From Myxococcales bacterium (GTDB lineage Bacteria; Myxococcota_A; Polyangia; Haliangiales; Haliangiaceae), in assembly GCA_016794525.1 (NCBI GenBank), contig JAEUJY010000133.1, positions 1 to 40,437 on the forward strand: a DNA stretch of 40,437 nucleotides. Reading direction: 5' to 3'. Made by a program: the position numbers and the translations under genes. A model generated the notes under the pieces. The model searched no databases. It saw nothing but the letters and a program-made list of their open reading frames with translations, and was not told the origin of the DNA. Shown piece after piece: positions 26,933 through 40,191 of this stretch (positions are counted from its first letter, which is position 1; every line of letters begins with the position of its first letter).

Positions 26933-27625
26933 CTAGTTCGAGAACGGCAAGAACATCGAGAAGCCGAGCGTCACCGACGCGTCGTTGACCAGGAACCGCT
27001 CGTCGAGCAGCTCTTGACGATACACCCGGTCGCGGGCGTCGATGCGGAACGCGACGGCGTGGCCGGCGAACAGCTTGACCCCGACGCCGGCGACGCCCAT
27101 GGCGCCGCGGCTGGTTGTCGAATCGACGACGCCGACGCCCAGGTCGACGTGCAGGTCGTAGCGCGCGACCGAGCCGCCCAGCCGCGCCTTGCCGTAGACC
27201 GGGCTCCACACCAGCAGCGACTCGCCGAAGATGACCCGGGCGTAGTCGTCGGCCAGCGACACGCCGCGCGAGTCTTCGATGGCGCGGATGACGTCGGCGT
27301 TGGCGTGGGTCATGCCCCCGCCGAACTCGACCGAGGTCTGATCGGTCATGTGGTAGGTGTAGGCGCCACCGACCACCCAGGTGCCGCTGAACAGATCCGA
27401 CGCGTAGAAGCCGCCGCCGACGGTGAACTCGTGGCGGTGCTGCTTCACGAACAGGCGGTCGACCGCGCCGCGACGCTTGCGCTTGAGCGCCAGCCGGTCG
27501 GCGATCTCCTGGTCGACGCACATCGACGTCGTCCGCTCGTCCTCGGGCTTGGACTCGGCGCGCGCCGGCGCCGCGGCGGCCAGCGCGGTCGCGACGACGA
27601 CGAGGCAGGGCAGGGTGCGCGTCAT
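26933..27625 (-). CDS. outer-membrane beta-barrel protein (GltA/GltB type)
   Basis: The 230-residue protein has a signal peptide ([23 protein letters not shown]), a conserved leader with [18 protein letters not shown], and a barrel part with [33 protein letters not shown] and a terminal [14 protein letters not shown] strand. The CVDQEI opening, like the CLDQSI of the upstream gene, shows the two barrels are paralogues of the same family (OMP_myx-type; GltA/GltB or NfsA/NfsB). Its ATG overlaps the upstream stop in an ATGA junction (27622-27625). Which of the two is A or B cannot be told here. Confidence 0.75.
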   Translation of the reverse strand: MTRTLPCLVVVATALAAAAPARAESKPEDERTTSMCVDQEIADRLALKRKRRGAVDRLFVKQHRHEFTVGGGFYASDLFSGTWVVGGAYTYHMTDQTSVEFGGGMTHANADVIRAIEDSRGVSLADDYARVIFGESLLVWSPVYGKARLGGSVARYDLHVDLGVGVVDSTTSRGAMGVAGVGVKLFAGHAVAFRIDARDRVYRQELLDERFLVNDASVTLGFSMFLPFSN

Positions 27626-28377
27626 AGCGGCGTAGGGATCCAGAGGCCGAGCGCGAAGCTGGCGACCAGGTTGTTGGTGAGGCGGGTCTCGGCGGCGGCC
27701 TCTTGCACCGCGATCACGTCGCGGGCCTCGAAGCGCACCGTCAGCACCTTGGTGGTGAACAGCTCGAGCGCGACGCCGGCGTCGAAGGTCGCGCCCTGGA
27801 CGCTGTCGTGGATCAGCCGGCCGCCGCCGGCGAACACCAGGAAGTCGCCGTGGACGATGTCGCCGCCCATCTTCATCTTGGTGTGGATCGGCGACCACAC
27901 CAGGTTGGCCAGCGGCAGGTATCCCAGGCCCTTCTCGAAGCGATCGTCGCCGAAGAACTCGGCCAGCGGGCTGTCGAGGTCGAGCGCGATCGGCGTGACC
28001 TCGAACCCGAGCTCGATGCCGAGATCCTCGGTGAACCAGAAGCCGAGCGCGCCGCCGGCGATCCACGACGACGACGTCAGGTCGCCGGCGTACAGGCCGC
28101 CCCGGCCGATCAGCTCGACGTGGCCGCGCTTGGCGAAGTTGCGCTTCTGGACGCCGCGCGGCCGCAGCGTCTGGCCCAGCTCGTCCTTGATCGACTGATC
28201 GAGGCACGACGGCAGCGGCGCCTCCGACGGGGTGGCCGCGGCGGTGGCGGCGGCGGCCTCGGCCGCTCGCGCGGTGCGGTCGTCGGCCTGACCATCATCG
28301 GCCAGAGCCGACGCGGAGGTCGCGATGGTCAGCCCAAGGCCGGCCACGGCGACGAGTCCCCAGACTGATCGCAGCAC
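27622..28377 (-). CDS. outer-membrane beta-barrel protein, first gene of the Glt/Nfs-like operon
   Basis: The 251-residue protein has a signal peptide ([19 protein letters not shown]) and a linker, then [17 protein letters not shown], followed by a barrel region with [40 protein letters not shown] and a C-terminal [15 protein letters not shown] strand. It is a paralogue of the following gene. The GTG start (28375-28377) lies 7 bases after a TACCGT box with a TTGACC -35, so this is probably the first gene of a ten-gene operon running to 16585. In Myxococcus, GltA/GltB form an OM platform of the motility complex. Function here is inferred. Confidence 0.75.
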   Translation of the reverse strand: MLRSVWGLVAVAGLGLTIATSASALADDGQADDRTARAAEAAAATAAATPSEAPLPSCLDQSIKDELGQTLRPRGVQKRNFAKRGHVELIGRGGLYAGDLTSSSWIAGGALGFWFTEDLGIELGFEVTPIALDLDSPLAEFFGDDRFEKGLGYLPLANLVWSPIHTKMKMGGDIVHGDFLVFAGGGRLIHDSVQGATFDAGVALELFTTKVLTVRFEARDVIAVQEAAAETRLTNNLVASFALGLWIPTPL

Positions 28378-28384
28378 TACCGAG

Positions 28385-28414
28385 ACGGTAGCGTGGCGCG
28401 CACGCCGGGGTCAA
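28385..28414 (-). promoter_or_regulatory. promoter of the Glt/Nfs-like operon
   Basis: On the minus strand TTGACC (28409-28414) is followed after 18 bases by TACCGT (28385-28390), ending 7 bases before the GTG start. The -10 lies in a small inverted repeat, CTACCG (28377-28382) and CGGTAG (28386-28391). No GG-N10-GC sigma-54 site was found in the 87-base divergent region, so the divergent FHA activator may act elsewhere. Confidence 0.5.
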
Positions 28415-28451
28415 CGCGCGGCGGCGCCGCGATCGACGCCAGCGGTGGTGA

Positions 28452-28457
28452 TACACT
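28452..28457 (+). promoter_or_regulatory. candidate -10 box of the FHA/sigma-54 activator gene (TACACT)
   Basis: TACACT ends 7 bases before the ATG at 28465, matching the TANNNT arrangement seen elsewhere in the window. A convincing -35 was not found. Confidence 0.4.
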
Positions 28458-28464
28458 GGCCGCG

Positions 28465-29826
<1,362 letters not shown>

Positions 29827-29833
29827 GACCGTT

Positions 29834-29880
29834 GAGGGTCTTTCGCAAAGACCCTCCCCCACAAGACGTGGGGCCCCCAC
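29834..29880. terminator. 10-bp stem-loop and adjacent short palindrome
   Basis: GAGGGTCTTT (29834-29843) pairs with AAAGACCCTC (29847-29856) around CGC, starting 7 bases after the activator stop. GTGGGG (29868-29873) and CCCCAC (29875-29880) form a second inverted repeat. There is a C-rather than T-run after the first stem. Likely terminator for the plus-strand gene. Confidence 0.6.
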
Positions 29881-29937
29881 CCGAAACGCGAGAGCCCACA
29901 TCGCGGATCGGTATTTGGATCAACCCTCTGAATTGCT

Positions 29938-29963
29938 GGGAAGGTCTGTCGACAGACCTTCCC
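29938..29963. terminator. perfect 26-bp palindrome before the DUF3570 gene 3' end
   Basis: GGGAAGGTCTGTC (29938-29950) is followed immediately by its exact reverse complement (29951-29963), with GTCGAC at the centre. It lies 46 bases past the stop of the minus-strand DUF3570 gene. Both arms share the GGTCT core with the neighbouring stem-loop at 29834-29856. A terminator for the minus-strand operon is likely; the remaining part of 29827-30009 holds no gene. Confidence 0.6.
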
Positions 29964-30009
29964 CGGCGGGGCCAGGTCCCGCGGGTCGCCGGGATCGGCG
30001 GCGGCGCGG

Positions 30010-31329
30010 CTACCAGGCGGTGCGCAGGCCCAGCTGTAGCTCGAAGGCGTCGAGCAGCTGGTCGCTGGACAGGAACTGCGTGGCGCGGCCGCCGAGGTTG
30101 GCGGTCTCGTCGTCGGCGGGCAGCTCGTCGAGCAGGAACACGTCGGCCTTGAGGTTCCAGTCGACGCGGTCGAACAGGCCCCACACCTTCTTGTCGTCCT
30201 CGGCCACCGACAGGAGCGTCAGCTTGCCGCCGATCACCGCGTTGCGGACCGGCGACAGCTCGCGGTCGCCGGTGAAGTACGAGCCGGCGGTCGACTCGGT
30301 CTCGTAGAAGAAGGCGTCCTTGAAGAACGTCGCCGCGGTCTGCTGGTAGGCGCGAGCGCGCAGCCGCAGCAGCAAGGACGAGCCGACGTACTGCGAGTAG
30401 GCCAGCTCGACGGTGCCGGAGTTGACGCCCCAGCTGTCGCTGTAGGCGCGGCCGCTGACGTGGACGGCGGCGTGGAGCTTGGGCAGCCAGCGGTTGAGCC
30501 GCACCGACAGCGCGACGCGGGCGCGGGTGTCGGGGATGTGCTCCTGCGGCTCGTTGGGGCCGACCCGGACCCGGCGGTAGGGGTTGGACTGGAAGCCCTC
30601 GAGCACCTGGCCGAACAGGCTGGCCTGCAGCACCATCGTCGGCGACAGGTTCTGGGTGACGGTGGCCTGGGCGGTGTCGATCGTCAGATCGCGCCAGGTG
30701 GTCGTGACCAGCATCGTCGCGTCGAGCGTGTCCTTGCCGAAGACGCCGTAGTCCTTGGCGCACGGATCGGCGCCGGTGAGCGCGCGGCGCTCGAGCGGCT
30801 GCAGCTCGGCGTTGGCCTTGTCGCACGCCTGATCGCGCGCGTGGCTGTAGCTGATCGCCAGGTTGGTGTTCTTGCCTGGCAGGTCGATCGCCGCGTTGCC
30901 GGCGGCGGCCAGCGACAGGTAGTCGCGCTCGACGCCCACCGAGCCGGACAGGCCGAGCTTGGCGCGGCGGCCGGTGAAGCCCAGGCCGAGCGAGCCCTCG
31001 TGGCGCAGGTCGGAGAACCCGGTGGCGGTCGACACCGCGTCGACGGCGTAGACCGCGGCGGTGGCGCCGGTGACCGCGTCGGCGGAATAGCCGAGCGCCA
31101 GGTTGGTGTGCTCGCCGACGTCGACGGTGGCGTCGAGCTGCGGGTGGATCACCGTCAGGCCGCCCTGGCCGCCCTGGCGCTGCTCCTGGTACCAGGTGGT
31201 GTTGAGGTCGATGCCGTCGTCCGCGCGCGCCACGCCGACGGCGCCGACCGCGCCGAGCACGATGGCGACGGAGAGCCCGGTGACGCGAGGCCCCCGGCGT
31301 CGACCTCGCTGGCGCTCGGTCAGTTGCAC
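30010..31329 (-). CDS. DUF3570 family outer-membrane protein
   Basis: The 439-residue protein starts at a GTG (31327-31329), overlapping the DUF4266 gene by 10 bases; it opens with a basic n-region ([10 protein letters not shown]) and hydrophobic core ([21 protein letters not shown]), a convincing signal peptide. The mature part has the DUF3570 look: many aromatic-ended beta-strands ([40 protein letters not shown]) and a C-terminal [11 protein letters not shown] strand, fitting an outer-membrane barrel. In other bacteria DUF3570 and DUF4266 genes are adjacent, often with ApbE flavin transferases and thioredoxins, suggesting an envelope redox role. No ApbE gene is in this window. Confidence 0.85.
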   Translation of the reverse strand: MQLTERQRGRRRGPRVTGLSVAIVLGAVGAVGVARADDGIDLNTTWYQEQRQGGQGGLTVIHPQLDATVDVGEHTNLALGYSADAVTGATAAVYAVDAVSTATGFSDLRHEGSLGLGFTGRRAKLGLSGSVGVERDYLSLAAAGNAAIDLPGKNTNLAISYSHARDQACDKANAELQPLERRALTGADPCAKDYGVFGKDTLDATMLVTTTWRDLTIDTAQATVTQNLSPTMVLQASLFGQVLEGFQSNPYRRVRVGPNEPQEHIPDTRARVALSVRLNRWLPKLHAAVHVSGRAYSDSWGVNSGTVELAYSQYVGSSLLLRLRARAYQQTAATFFKDAFFYETESTAGSYFTGDRELSPVRNAVIGGKLTLLSVAEDDKKVWGLFDRVDWNLKADVFLLDELPADDETANLGGRATQFLSSDQLLDAFELQLGLRTAW

Positions 31330-31538
31330 CCGCAGCCTCCGCCGCCGGCGCCGTTGCCGCCGGCCGCGCCCTCGCGGTTGGTGAGCACGTGGTCGTCGGC
31401 CGACGCCTCCTGCGGGTCGCCCTCGAAGGTCATCACCGGATCGGCGAGGAACTCCTTCTCGTTGGGGCGCACCGCGTAGCGCCCGCACGCCGAGGCCAGG
31501 CTGGCCAGCGAGACGACGAGGAGGAGGGTGCGGCGCAT
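31320..31538 (-). CDS. DUF4266 lipoprotein
   Basis: This small 72-residue protein has a lipoprotein signal (LLLVVSLASLASACGRYAV; acceptor Cys about 18) and the family tail: LADPVMTFEGDP, HVLTNREGAAGGN and a C-terminal GGGGCGCN. The Cys-rich end is the signature of DUF4266 and may bind a metal or cofactor. An AGGAG site lies 7 bases before the ATG. It partners the DUF3570 gene downstream, which begins inside it. Easy to miss because of its length. Confidence 0.87.
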   Translation of the reverse strand: MRRTLLLVVSLASLASACGRYAVRPNEKEFLADPVMTFEGDPQEASADDHVLTNREGAAGGNGAGGGGCGCN

Positions 31539-31558
31539 GGGGTGAACTCCTGTGATCG

Positions 31559-32325
<767 letters not shown>

Positions 32326-32329
<4 letters not shown>

Positions 32330-32817
32330 TGCATGAACCAGTCGAGGAACACCGTCGCCGACGCGTCGCCGCTCGCGAACATGTCGCCGCCGCCGTGCGG
32401 ATCTTCGCCCGTCAGCGGCTTGGTGAACAGCGAGCTGGCCTCGGGGGTGCCGCAGTTGAGGAAGCGGGTCACGACCTGGTAGTTCCGCGTGAAGTCGATC
32501 GGATCGGTGGTGTCGAGGCGCAGCGCCGAGCGGCCGTCGGCTTCACCGTGGCAGCCGCTGCGGCCGACGCAGGTCTTGGCCATGTCGGGCTGGGCCAGGT
32601 ACTCGGGCCACACCCGCGTGCGGAAGTAGTCGGGGTCCGGGCGGCACACGCCGGGCTCGACCGGATCGTCGCCGAGATCGACGGTGGGGCAGCCGGCGCA
32701 CAGCAACGCGCACAGCGCGGCACTGCGCACCGCGGCGCTGCGCGCCACGGCACCGCCCACCGCGCGGCGGCGGGGACCAGCGCCCTCGGGCTGGTGCAGG
32801 ATGTCGGTGGCGACCAT
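32326..32817 (-). CDS. cytochrome-like lipoprotein with CX5CH motif
   Basis: The 163-residue protein starts at ATG 32815-32817. After an Arg-rich N-terminus is a hydrophobic, Cys-containing signal (SAALCALLCAGC), likely a lipobox. The mature part has TCVGRSGCHGE (Cys-x5-Cys-His) and a C-terminal HGGGDMFASGD stretch with another Cys (FLNCG). The CH-G and HGGG features are reminiscent of Planctomycete-type cytochrome or haem-like lipoproteins, but the standard CXXCH motif is absent, so haem attachment is unproven. It opens a four-gene operon to 30010; a TTGACA-like promoter lies 8 bases upstream. Confidence 0.62.
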
Positions 32818-32825
32818 CCGGCGAC

Positions 32826-32855
32826 AAGGTATCGCGGTCGCCGGGTACTTGTCAT
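32826..32855 (-). promoter_or_regulatory. promoter of the cytochrome-like/DUF3570 operon
   Basis: On the minus strand ATGACA (32850-32855; 5 of 6 to TTGACA) is followed after 18 bases by TACCTT (32826-32831), ending 8 bases before the ATG. The match and spacing make this one of the better promoters in the window and support the long N-terminus of the first gene. Confidence 0.5.
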
Positions 32856-32890
32856 GGTCGACGTCGGTGATTTCGTGTGAGCGCTGCGAC

Positions 32891-32920
32891 TTGCGGTGGG
32901 CTGGTGAGGCCGGTTACCCT
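32891..32920 (+). promoter_or_regulatory. promoter of the ATPase/TPR gene
   Basis: TTGCGG (32891-32896) is followed after 18 bases by TACCCT (32915-32920), ending 8 bases before the GTG at 32929. It shares the 111-base divergent region (32818-32928) with the preceding promoter. Confidence 0.45.
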
Positions 32921-32928
32921 CGCCGGGC

Positions 32929-35715
<2,787 letters not shown>

Positions 35716-35717
35716 CG

Positions 35718-36986
35718 ATGACCGACGACGATCTCATGGCCCGGCTCGCCGCGGCGGTGCCGCCGGCGGTGCGCGAGGTGTGCGACACGCTGACCGCGGC
35801 CGGCTTCGAGGCGGTGACGGTCGGCGGCGCGGTGCGCGACGTGCTGCTCGGGCGCGACGGCGGCGACTGGGACGTCGCGACCAGCGCCCACCCCGACGAG
35901 GTGGTCGCGCGGTTCGCGCGGACGATCCCGACCGGCATGGCCCACGGCACGGTGACGGTGATCGCCGGCCGCGGCGCCCACCGCATGCCGATCGAGGTGA
36001 CGACCTACCGCGGCGACGGCGCGTACGTCGACGGCCGGCGGCCGACGTCGGTGGTGTTCGGCGTGCCGCTCACCGAGGACCTGGCGCGGCGCGACCTGGT
36101 GGTGAACGCGATCGCCTACGATCCGGTGCACGCGCGGCTGATCGATCCGTTCGACGGGCGCGGCGATCTGGCGGCGCGGCGGCTGCGCGCGGTCGGCGAC
36201 CCGGCGGCGCGGTTCGCCGAGGACGGGCTGCGGATCATGCGCGCGATCCGCTTCGCCGCGACGCTCGAGTTCGCGCTCGATCCCGAGACCACCGCCGCGA
36301 TCCCCGGCGCGCTGCCGAGCCTGGCCAAGGTGTCGCGCGAGCGGGTCAAGGTCGAGCTCGACAAGCTGCTGGGCGCGCCGGCGCCGGCCGCGGCGCTGAC
36401 GATCGCGCGGACCACCGGCGTGCTGGCCCAGGAGCTGCCCGAGGCCACCGTCGACGACGCCGGCTGGCCGGCGCGGGTGGGGTGGCTCGAGCGGGCGCCG
36501 GTGCCGGCCCGGCTGGCGGTGCTGGTGGCGGGTGGCGGCGACGACGACGCCAGCGCGGCCGCCGCCGAGCGCGCGCTGCGCCGGCTCAAGGCCGCCAACG
36601 ACGAGCGCGACCGCGCGGTGCGGCTGGTGCGGCTGGCCCACCACGCCGATCCGACGCCGCGCGCGGTGCGCCGGGCGCTGGCGCGCTGCGGGCGGCCCCA
36701 CGCCGCGCTGGCGGTGGCGCTGTGGCGCGCCCGCGGCGACGCGCCGCCGGCGGTGGCCGACGCCGGCGAGGCGATCCTGGCCGGCGGCGACGCGCTCAAC
36801 GCCGGCGAGCTGGCGCTGACCGGCGCGGCGCTGATCGCGGCGCTGGGCCTGGCGCCGGGGCCGGCGGTGGGGCGCGCGCTGGCGGCGTGCCTCGAGGCGG
36901 TGCTCGACGATCCGGCGCGCAACCAGCCCGAGGCGCTGGTCGCGATCGCCCGCGCGCACCTCGACGGCGCCGCGCCGCCGGCGTGA
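35718..36986 (+). CDS. CCA-adding enzyme / poly(A) polymerase family nucleotidyltransferase
   Basis: The 422-residue enzyme has the class II nucleotidyltransferase head: GGAVRDVLLGRDGGDWDVAT (about 33-52) with the metal-binding DxD pair in DWD, RRDLVVNAIAYD (about 120-131) and RFAEDGLRIMRAIRFAATLE. The C-terminal body is a helical, Ala/Arg-rich domain of reduced conservation. Family members add CCA to tRNA, add A alone, or polyadenylate RNA; sequence does not settle it. The ATG at 35718 is used; a GTG two codons upstream would overlap the previous stop. It is convergent with the ATP-grasp gene, 6 bases apart. Confidence 0.87.
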   Translation: MTDDDLMARLAAAVPPAVREVCDTLTAAGFEAVTVGGAVRDVLLGRDGGDWDVATSAHPDEVVARFARTIPTGMAHGTVTVIAGRGAHRMPIEVTTYRGDGAYVDGRRPTSVVFGVPLTEDLARRDLVVNAIAYDPVHARLIDPFDGRGDLAARRLRAVGDPAARFAEDGLRIMRAIRFAATLEFALDPETTAAIPGALPSLAKVSRERVKVELDKLLGAPAPAAALTIARTTGVLAQELPEATVDDAGWPARVGWLERAPVPARLAVLVAGGGDDDASAAAAERALRRLKAANDERDRAVRLVRLAHHADPTPRAVRRALARCGRPHAALAVALWRARGDAPPAVADAGEAILAGGDALNAGELALTGAALIAALGLAPGPAVGRALAACLEAVLDDPARNQPEALVAIARAHLDGAAPPA

Positions 36987-36992
36987 GCGCCG

Positions 36993-38408
36993 CTACGCGA
37001 GCGTGATCTCGGCGTCGACGACGAGCGTCTCGCCGCGGCGCGCCGGGACGATCACGCGCGACAGCACGAGCTCGCGGATCACCGCGGCGTGATCGATCGC
37101 CAGGTGCGAGGCCCGGCGCAGCACGTTGGCCAGGCCGACCCGATCGGGCTCGTCGTCGCCGGCCCGGGTGGCGACGACGCCGGCGGCGAGCGCGGTGGCG
37201 TCGGCGGCGCGCAGCGGGGCCGGGGCGGCCTCGGGCGGCTGGCCGGGGATCTCGACGATCACCGTGGGCCCCAGGTGCGGCAGCGCGGCGATCCGCACCC
37301 GCACCTCGCGGCCGGCCGGCGGCGTCGCGCGGACGATCACCGCGCCGCGATCGAGCGGCTGGCCGACCTTGGCCAGCACCGCGGCGAAGGCCCGGCGCAC
37401 GTCGGCGGCGCTGCCCAGCCCGCGCTCGATCGGGCAGCCGTCGGCCTCGCTGACGACGTCGGCGCCGTAGGGCTTCACGTCGACCGGGAAGCCGGCCTTG
37501 GCCGCGACCCGCAGCGCCGCCGACGGCGACGTCGCGACCGCCTGCCGCGTGATCGGCACGCCGTACGCCGATAGCAGCACCTTGGCCTCGTGATCGCCGA
37601 GGCGGTGATCGCTGGGCGCCAGCTTGGCCAGCTGCCGCGCCAGCCGCTCCTCGTCGACCTCGAGCTCGGCGCGGGCCGAGCGCGCGGCGGGGCCCAGCCC
37701 GATCCGCGCCCGCTCGCTGGCGCGACCGACGGCGGTGACCGCGGTCAGCGCGGCCCGCAGCCCGACCAGCGCGCCGGTCGGCGCGTCGGCGAGGAGCTCG
37801 GCGCGCTCGCACAGCGGCACCCGCAGCGCCGGCAGCTCGGCGCCGATGCCGTCGCGCCACGCGGTGCGCGCCACCAGCACGACGTCCGACGGCGCGTCGT
37901 CGGCGTCGTCGGCCATCCACGTCGGGCGGCGGCCGTCGTCGGGCAGCGCCCGCGCGGTGGTGGCGAGGTAGCCGGCCTCGTCGCCGACGATCGCCACCCG
38001 GGCGCCGGCCGGCGCGCGGTGCGCGGCCAGGAGCGCCAGCGCCTCGATCCACGCGTCGGGATCGGCGAACACCGCGGCGCCGTGGGCGCGCAGGTGCGCC
38101 AGCGCGGCGGCGGTCTCGAGGCGGGGGCGCGCGACGCTGGCCAGCACCACCAGCGGGCGGCCGGCGGTGGCGGCGGCGCGCGCGACGTCGTGCAGCCCGA
38201 CGGTGATCGCCGGCTCGGCCTCGAGCCACGCGCCGACCACGCCGTCGGCGGCGATCGCGTCGGCCAGCGCGGCGGGCTCGGCGGCGGCGGCGCTGGGCAG
38301 GCCGCGGGCGCGCAGGCTGGCGTCGACCAGCGCCAGCACCGCGGGCGGCGCGCCGGTGATCGTCACCGGGCGGCCGGCGACCAGCGCGAGGGCCGGGCGC
38401 CGGGTCAC
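36993..38408 (-). CDS. divergent ATP-grasp acyl-CoA synthetase-like protein (Etf-associated)
   Basis: The 471-residue protein starts at a GTG overlapping etfB (GTGA). The first ~250 residues resemble the CoA-ligase-like Rossmann domains of NDP-forming acyl-CoA synthetases (GARVAIVGDEAGYLATT). The last ~210 form an ATP-grasp_5 domain: LGDHEAKVLLSAYGVPITRQ, then FPVDVKPYGADVVSEADG. The usual HKSD is replaced by SEAD, and the C-terminal metal site DxNP is replaced by VLSRV near RELVLSRVIV. Family members make acyl-CoA and ADP from CoA and acid; the altered signatures suggest a lost or changed activity. It closes the operon with etfA and etfB. Confidence 0.7.
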   Translation of the reverse strand: MTRRPALALVAGRPVTITGAPPAVLALVDASLRARGLPSAAAAEPAALADAIAADGVVGAWLEAEPAITVGLHDVARAAATAGRPLVVLASVARPRLETAAALAHLRAHGAAVFADPDAWIEALALLAAHRAPAGARVAIVGDEAGYLATTARALPDDGRRPTWMADDADDAPSDVVLVARTAWRDGIGAELPALRVPLCERAELLADAPTGALVGLRAALTAVTAVGRASERARIGLGPAARSARAELEVDEERLARQLAKLAPSDHRLGDHEAKVLLSAYGVPITRQAVATSPSAALRVAAKAGFPVDVKPYGADVVSEADGCPIERGLGSAADVRRAFAAVLAKVGQPLDRGAVIVRATPPAGREVRVRIAALPHLGPTVIVEIPGQPPEAAPAPLRAADATALAAGVVATRAGDDEPDRVGLANVLRRASHLAIDHAAVIRELVLSRVIVPARRGETLVVDAEITLA

Positions 38409-39148
38409 GACTCCGGCTCCGGCAGCACGCGCTCCTGGCGCAGCCGCTCGACCAGCTCGGCCGCGCTGCCGAGGATCGTCGCCTGGCGGGTGCCGCGCAG
38501 CGGGCGCAGCCGGCCGGCCAGCGCCTTGCGCGGCGCGAGGCGGCGCGCGTCGAGCCCGAGGTCCTCCAGCTCCCACGCGACGATCGCCTGGGCCGCGGCC
38601 GGCGGCGCCGGCGCGCTGGGGGCGTCGCCGCCGCGGCTGGGCGGCGCGCACACCGCGAGCACGACCGGGCGGGGCAGGCGCAGCGTGACGATGCGGCCGC
38701 TGGCGTGGTGATCGACGTCGAGCGCGCCGCCCTCGAGCCGCGCGCCGCGCACCGCCGTGACGTGGGGCATCGCCAGCAGCTCGGCGGCGGCCGGCGCCAG
38801 CGCGCCGAGGCGCTCGTCGACCGAGCGATCGCCGCACACGACGACGTCGGCGCCGAGCTTCTTGACCGCGGCCGCGACGATCTCGGCGACGCCGAGGTAG
38901 TCGAGGTCGTCGATGCCGTCGCCGCTGACCCGCACGGCGCGCGCGCAGCCGGCGCGCAGCGCCATCGCCAGCACCTTGTCCTCGCGGCGGGCCGGGCCGA
39001 CGGCGATCGCCACCGCGTCGGTGGCCAGCTCGTGGGCCAGCGCCAGGCCGATCGTCAGCGCGCCGCGCTCGCACGGGCCGAGGACGACGTCGTCGTCGGG
39101 CTGCCCGGGGCGGGCCTGGGCCCGGCGGACCAGGATCGCCACCGTCAC
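38405..39148 (-). CDS. etfB: electron transfer flavoprotein beta-subunit-like protein
   Basis: The 247-residue protein has the FixA/EtfB fold: MTVAILVRRAQARPG at the start, VAIAVGPARREDKVLAMALR with the nucleotide-loop GP-x-R-x-E pattern, ADVVVCGDRSVDERLGALAP where the family usually has GKQAIDGD, and AAAELLAMPHVTAVRGA. The C-terminal half is Pro/Ala-rich. EtfB with EtfA carries electrons from acyl-CoA dehydrogenases or other flavoproteins. The change of GKQAIDGD to GDRSVDER is notable. The GTG (39146-39148) overlaps the etfA stop, and the stop overlaps the ATP-grasp GTG. Confidence 0.78.
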   Translation of the reverse strand: MTVAILVRRAQARPGQPDDDVVLGPCERGALTIGLALAHELATDAVAIAVGPARREDKVLAMALRAGCARAVRVSGDGIDDLDYLGVAEIVAAAVKKLGADVVVCGDRSVDERLGALAPAAAELLAMPHVTAVRGARLEGGALDVDHHASGRIVTLRLPRPVVLAVCAPPSRGGDAPSAPAPPAAAQAIVAWELEDLGLDARRLAPRKALAGRLRPLRGTRQATILGSAAELVERLRQERVLPEPES

Positions 39149-40125
39149 GGCCGCGCCTCGAGCGCCGCGACCAGCGCGGGCAGGACGTCCTCGAGCGCGC
39201 CGACCAGGCCCCAGCGCGCGGCGCGGAAGATCGGCGCGCGCGGATCGCGGTCGATCGCGATGATCTCGGCGTCGAGCGACACCGCGCCGAGGTGAGCGTT
39301 CGAGCCCGACGCGCCGCACACGACGTACAGCTCGGGGTGGACGCCGCGGGCGCCGACGCCGATCTCGCGGTCGGGCGTGACCAGCCCGCGGGCGCACGCG
39401 CCGCGGGTGCCGGCGACCTCGCCGCCGAGCAGCGCCGCCAGGCGCTCGACCAGCGGCATCGCGCCGGCGCTGACGCCGGCGCCGGCGACGACCACCACCC
39501 GGGCCTGATCGATCGCCTGGCCGGCGTCGGTGCGCTCGTCGACGATCAGCGGCGAGGGCGGCAGCGCGCCGTCGACGCCCAGCGCCACCAGCTCGGCCTC
39601 GTCGGCGCCCTGGGCGGCGGGGCGATCGGCCGACAGCGTGATCACCGCGGCCTGATCGAGCTCGTCGAGCTGCAGCCGGCGCCACAGCTCGCCGTCGTAG
39701 ACCGCGCGGGTCAGCACGACCTCGCCGCGCGGGCCGGTCTCGACCACCGGCTCGGCGACGTAGGCGGCGCCCAGCCGGGCCGCCAGGCGCGGCGCGACGT
39801 CGCGGCCGCCGGCGTCGCTGGGCAAGATGATGAGGCTGGGGCGGACCTGCTCGCAGACCCGCGCCAGCAGCGCGCCGCGGGTGACCCACAGCGCCGGGCG
39901 CGGCGGGGCGGCGACCAGGACGACGCGGTCGGCGCCGCCACCGCCGAGGGCGGCGGCCAGCTCCTGCGCCGGCGTGCCGACGTCGGCGCCGGGCGCGACC
40001 CAGGCCACGGCGTAGAGCGCGCCGCCCAGGCTGGAGGCGATCCGGCGGCCTTCGCCGAGGATCGCCATGGCCATCGGGGTTGGGCGCCCGTCGACCACTT
40101 CGGTATGGACGAGGACGCACGCCAC
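39145..40125 (-). CDS. etfA: electron transfer flavoprotein alpha-subunit-like protein
   Basis: The 326-residue protein has an EtfA layout: an N-terminal Rossmann domain (about 1-200) and a C-terminal FAD domain ending in LYVVCGASGSNAHLGAVSLD then AIDRDPRAPIFRAARWGLVG. The family FAD motif SGGRG is here VAGAGVSAG, and QVGQTGK is EIGVGARG, so FAD contacts (including the arginine) are altered. The alpha gene precedes beta, the reverse of the common order. The GTG at 40125 lies 9 bases after a TAGCGT box with a TTGACC -35 element. Whether it still binds FAD must be tested. Confidence 0.75.
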   Translation of the reverse strand: MACVLVHTEVVDGRPTPMAMAILGEGRRIASSLGGALYAVAWVAPGADVGTPAQELAAALGGGGADRVVLVAAPPRPALWVTRGALLARVCEQVRPSLIILPSDAGGRDVAPRLAARLGAAYVAEPVVETGPRGEVVLTRAVYDGELWRRLQLDELDQAAVITLSADRPAAQGADEAELVALGVDGALPPSPLIVDERTDAGQAIDQARVVVVAGAGVSAGAMPLVERLAALLGGEVAGTRGACARGLVTPDREIGVGARGVHPELYVVCGASGSNAHLGAVSLDAEIIAIDRDPRAPIFRAARWGLVGALEDVLPALVAALEARP

Positions 40126-40134
40126 CGTGGGGGG

Positions 40135-40163
40135 ACGCTACCGGCGGGGGGGCCGGGGGTCAA
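40135..40163 (-). promoter_or_regulatory. etfA promoter
   Basis: On the minus strand TTGACC (40158-40163) is followed after exactly 17 bases by TAGCGT (40135-40140), which ends 9 bases before the GTG. The -35 is 5 of 6 and the spacer canonical. This is the clearest promoter in the window. Confidence 0.55.
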
Positions 40164-40191
40164 GAAACCGTGGGCGGGGGCTGGGGCCGGG

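Noticed and set aside
28378-28464. Sigma-54 promoter between the activator and the envelope operon
   Set aside because: The nearest TGGC string has GG-N10-GG rather than GG-N10-GC, so no acceptable -24/-12 site was found.
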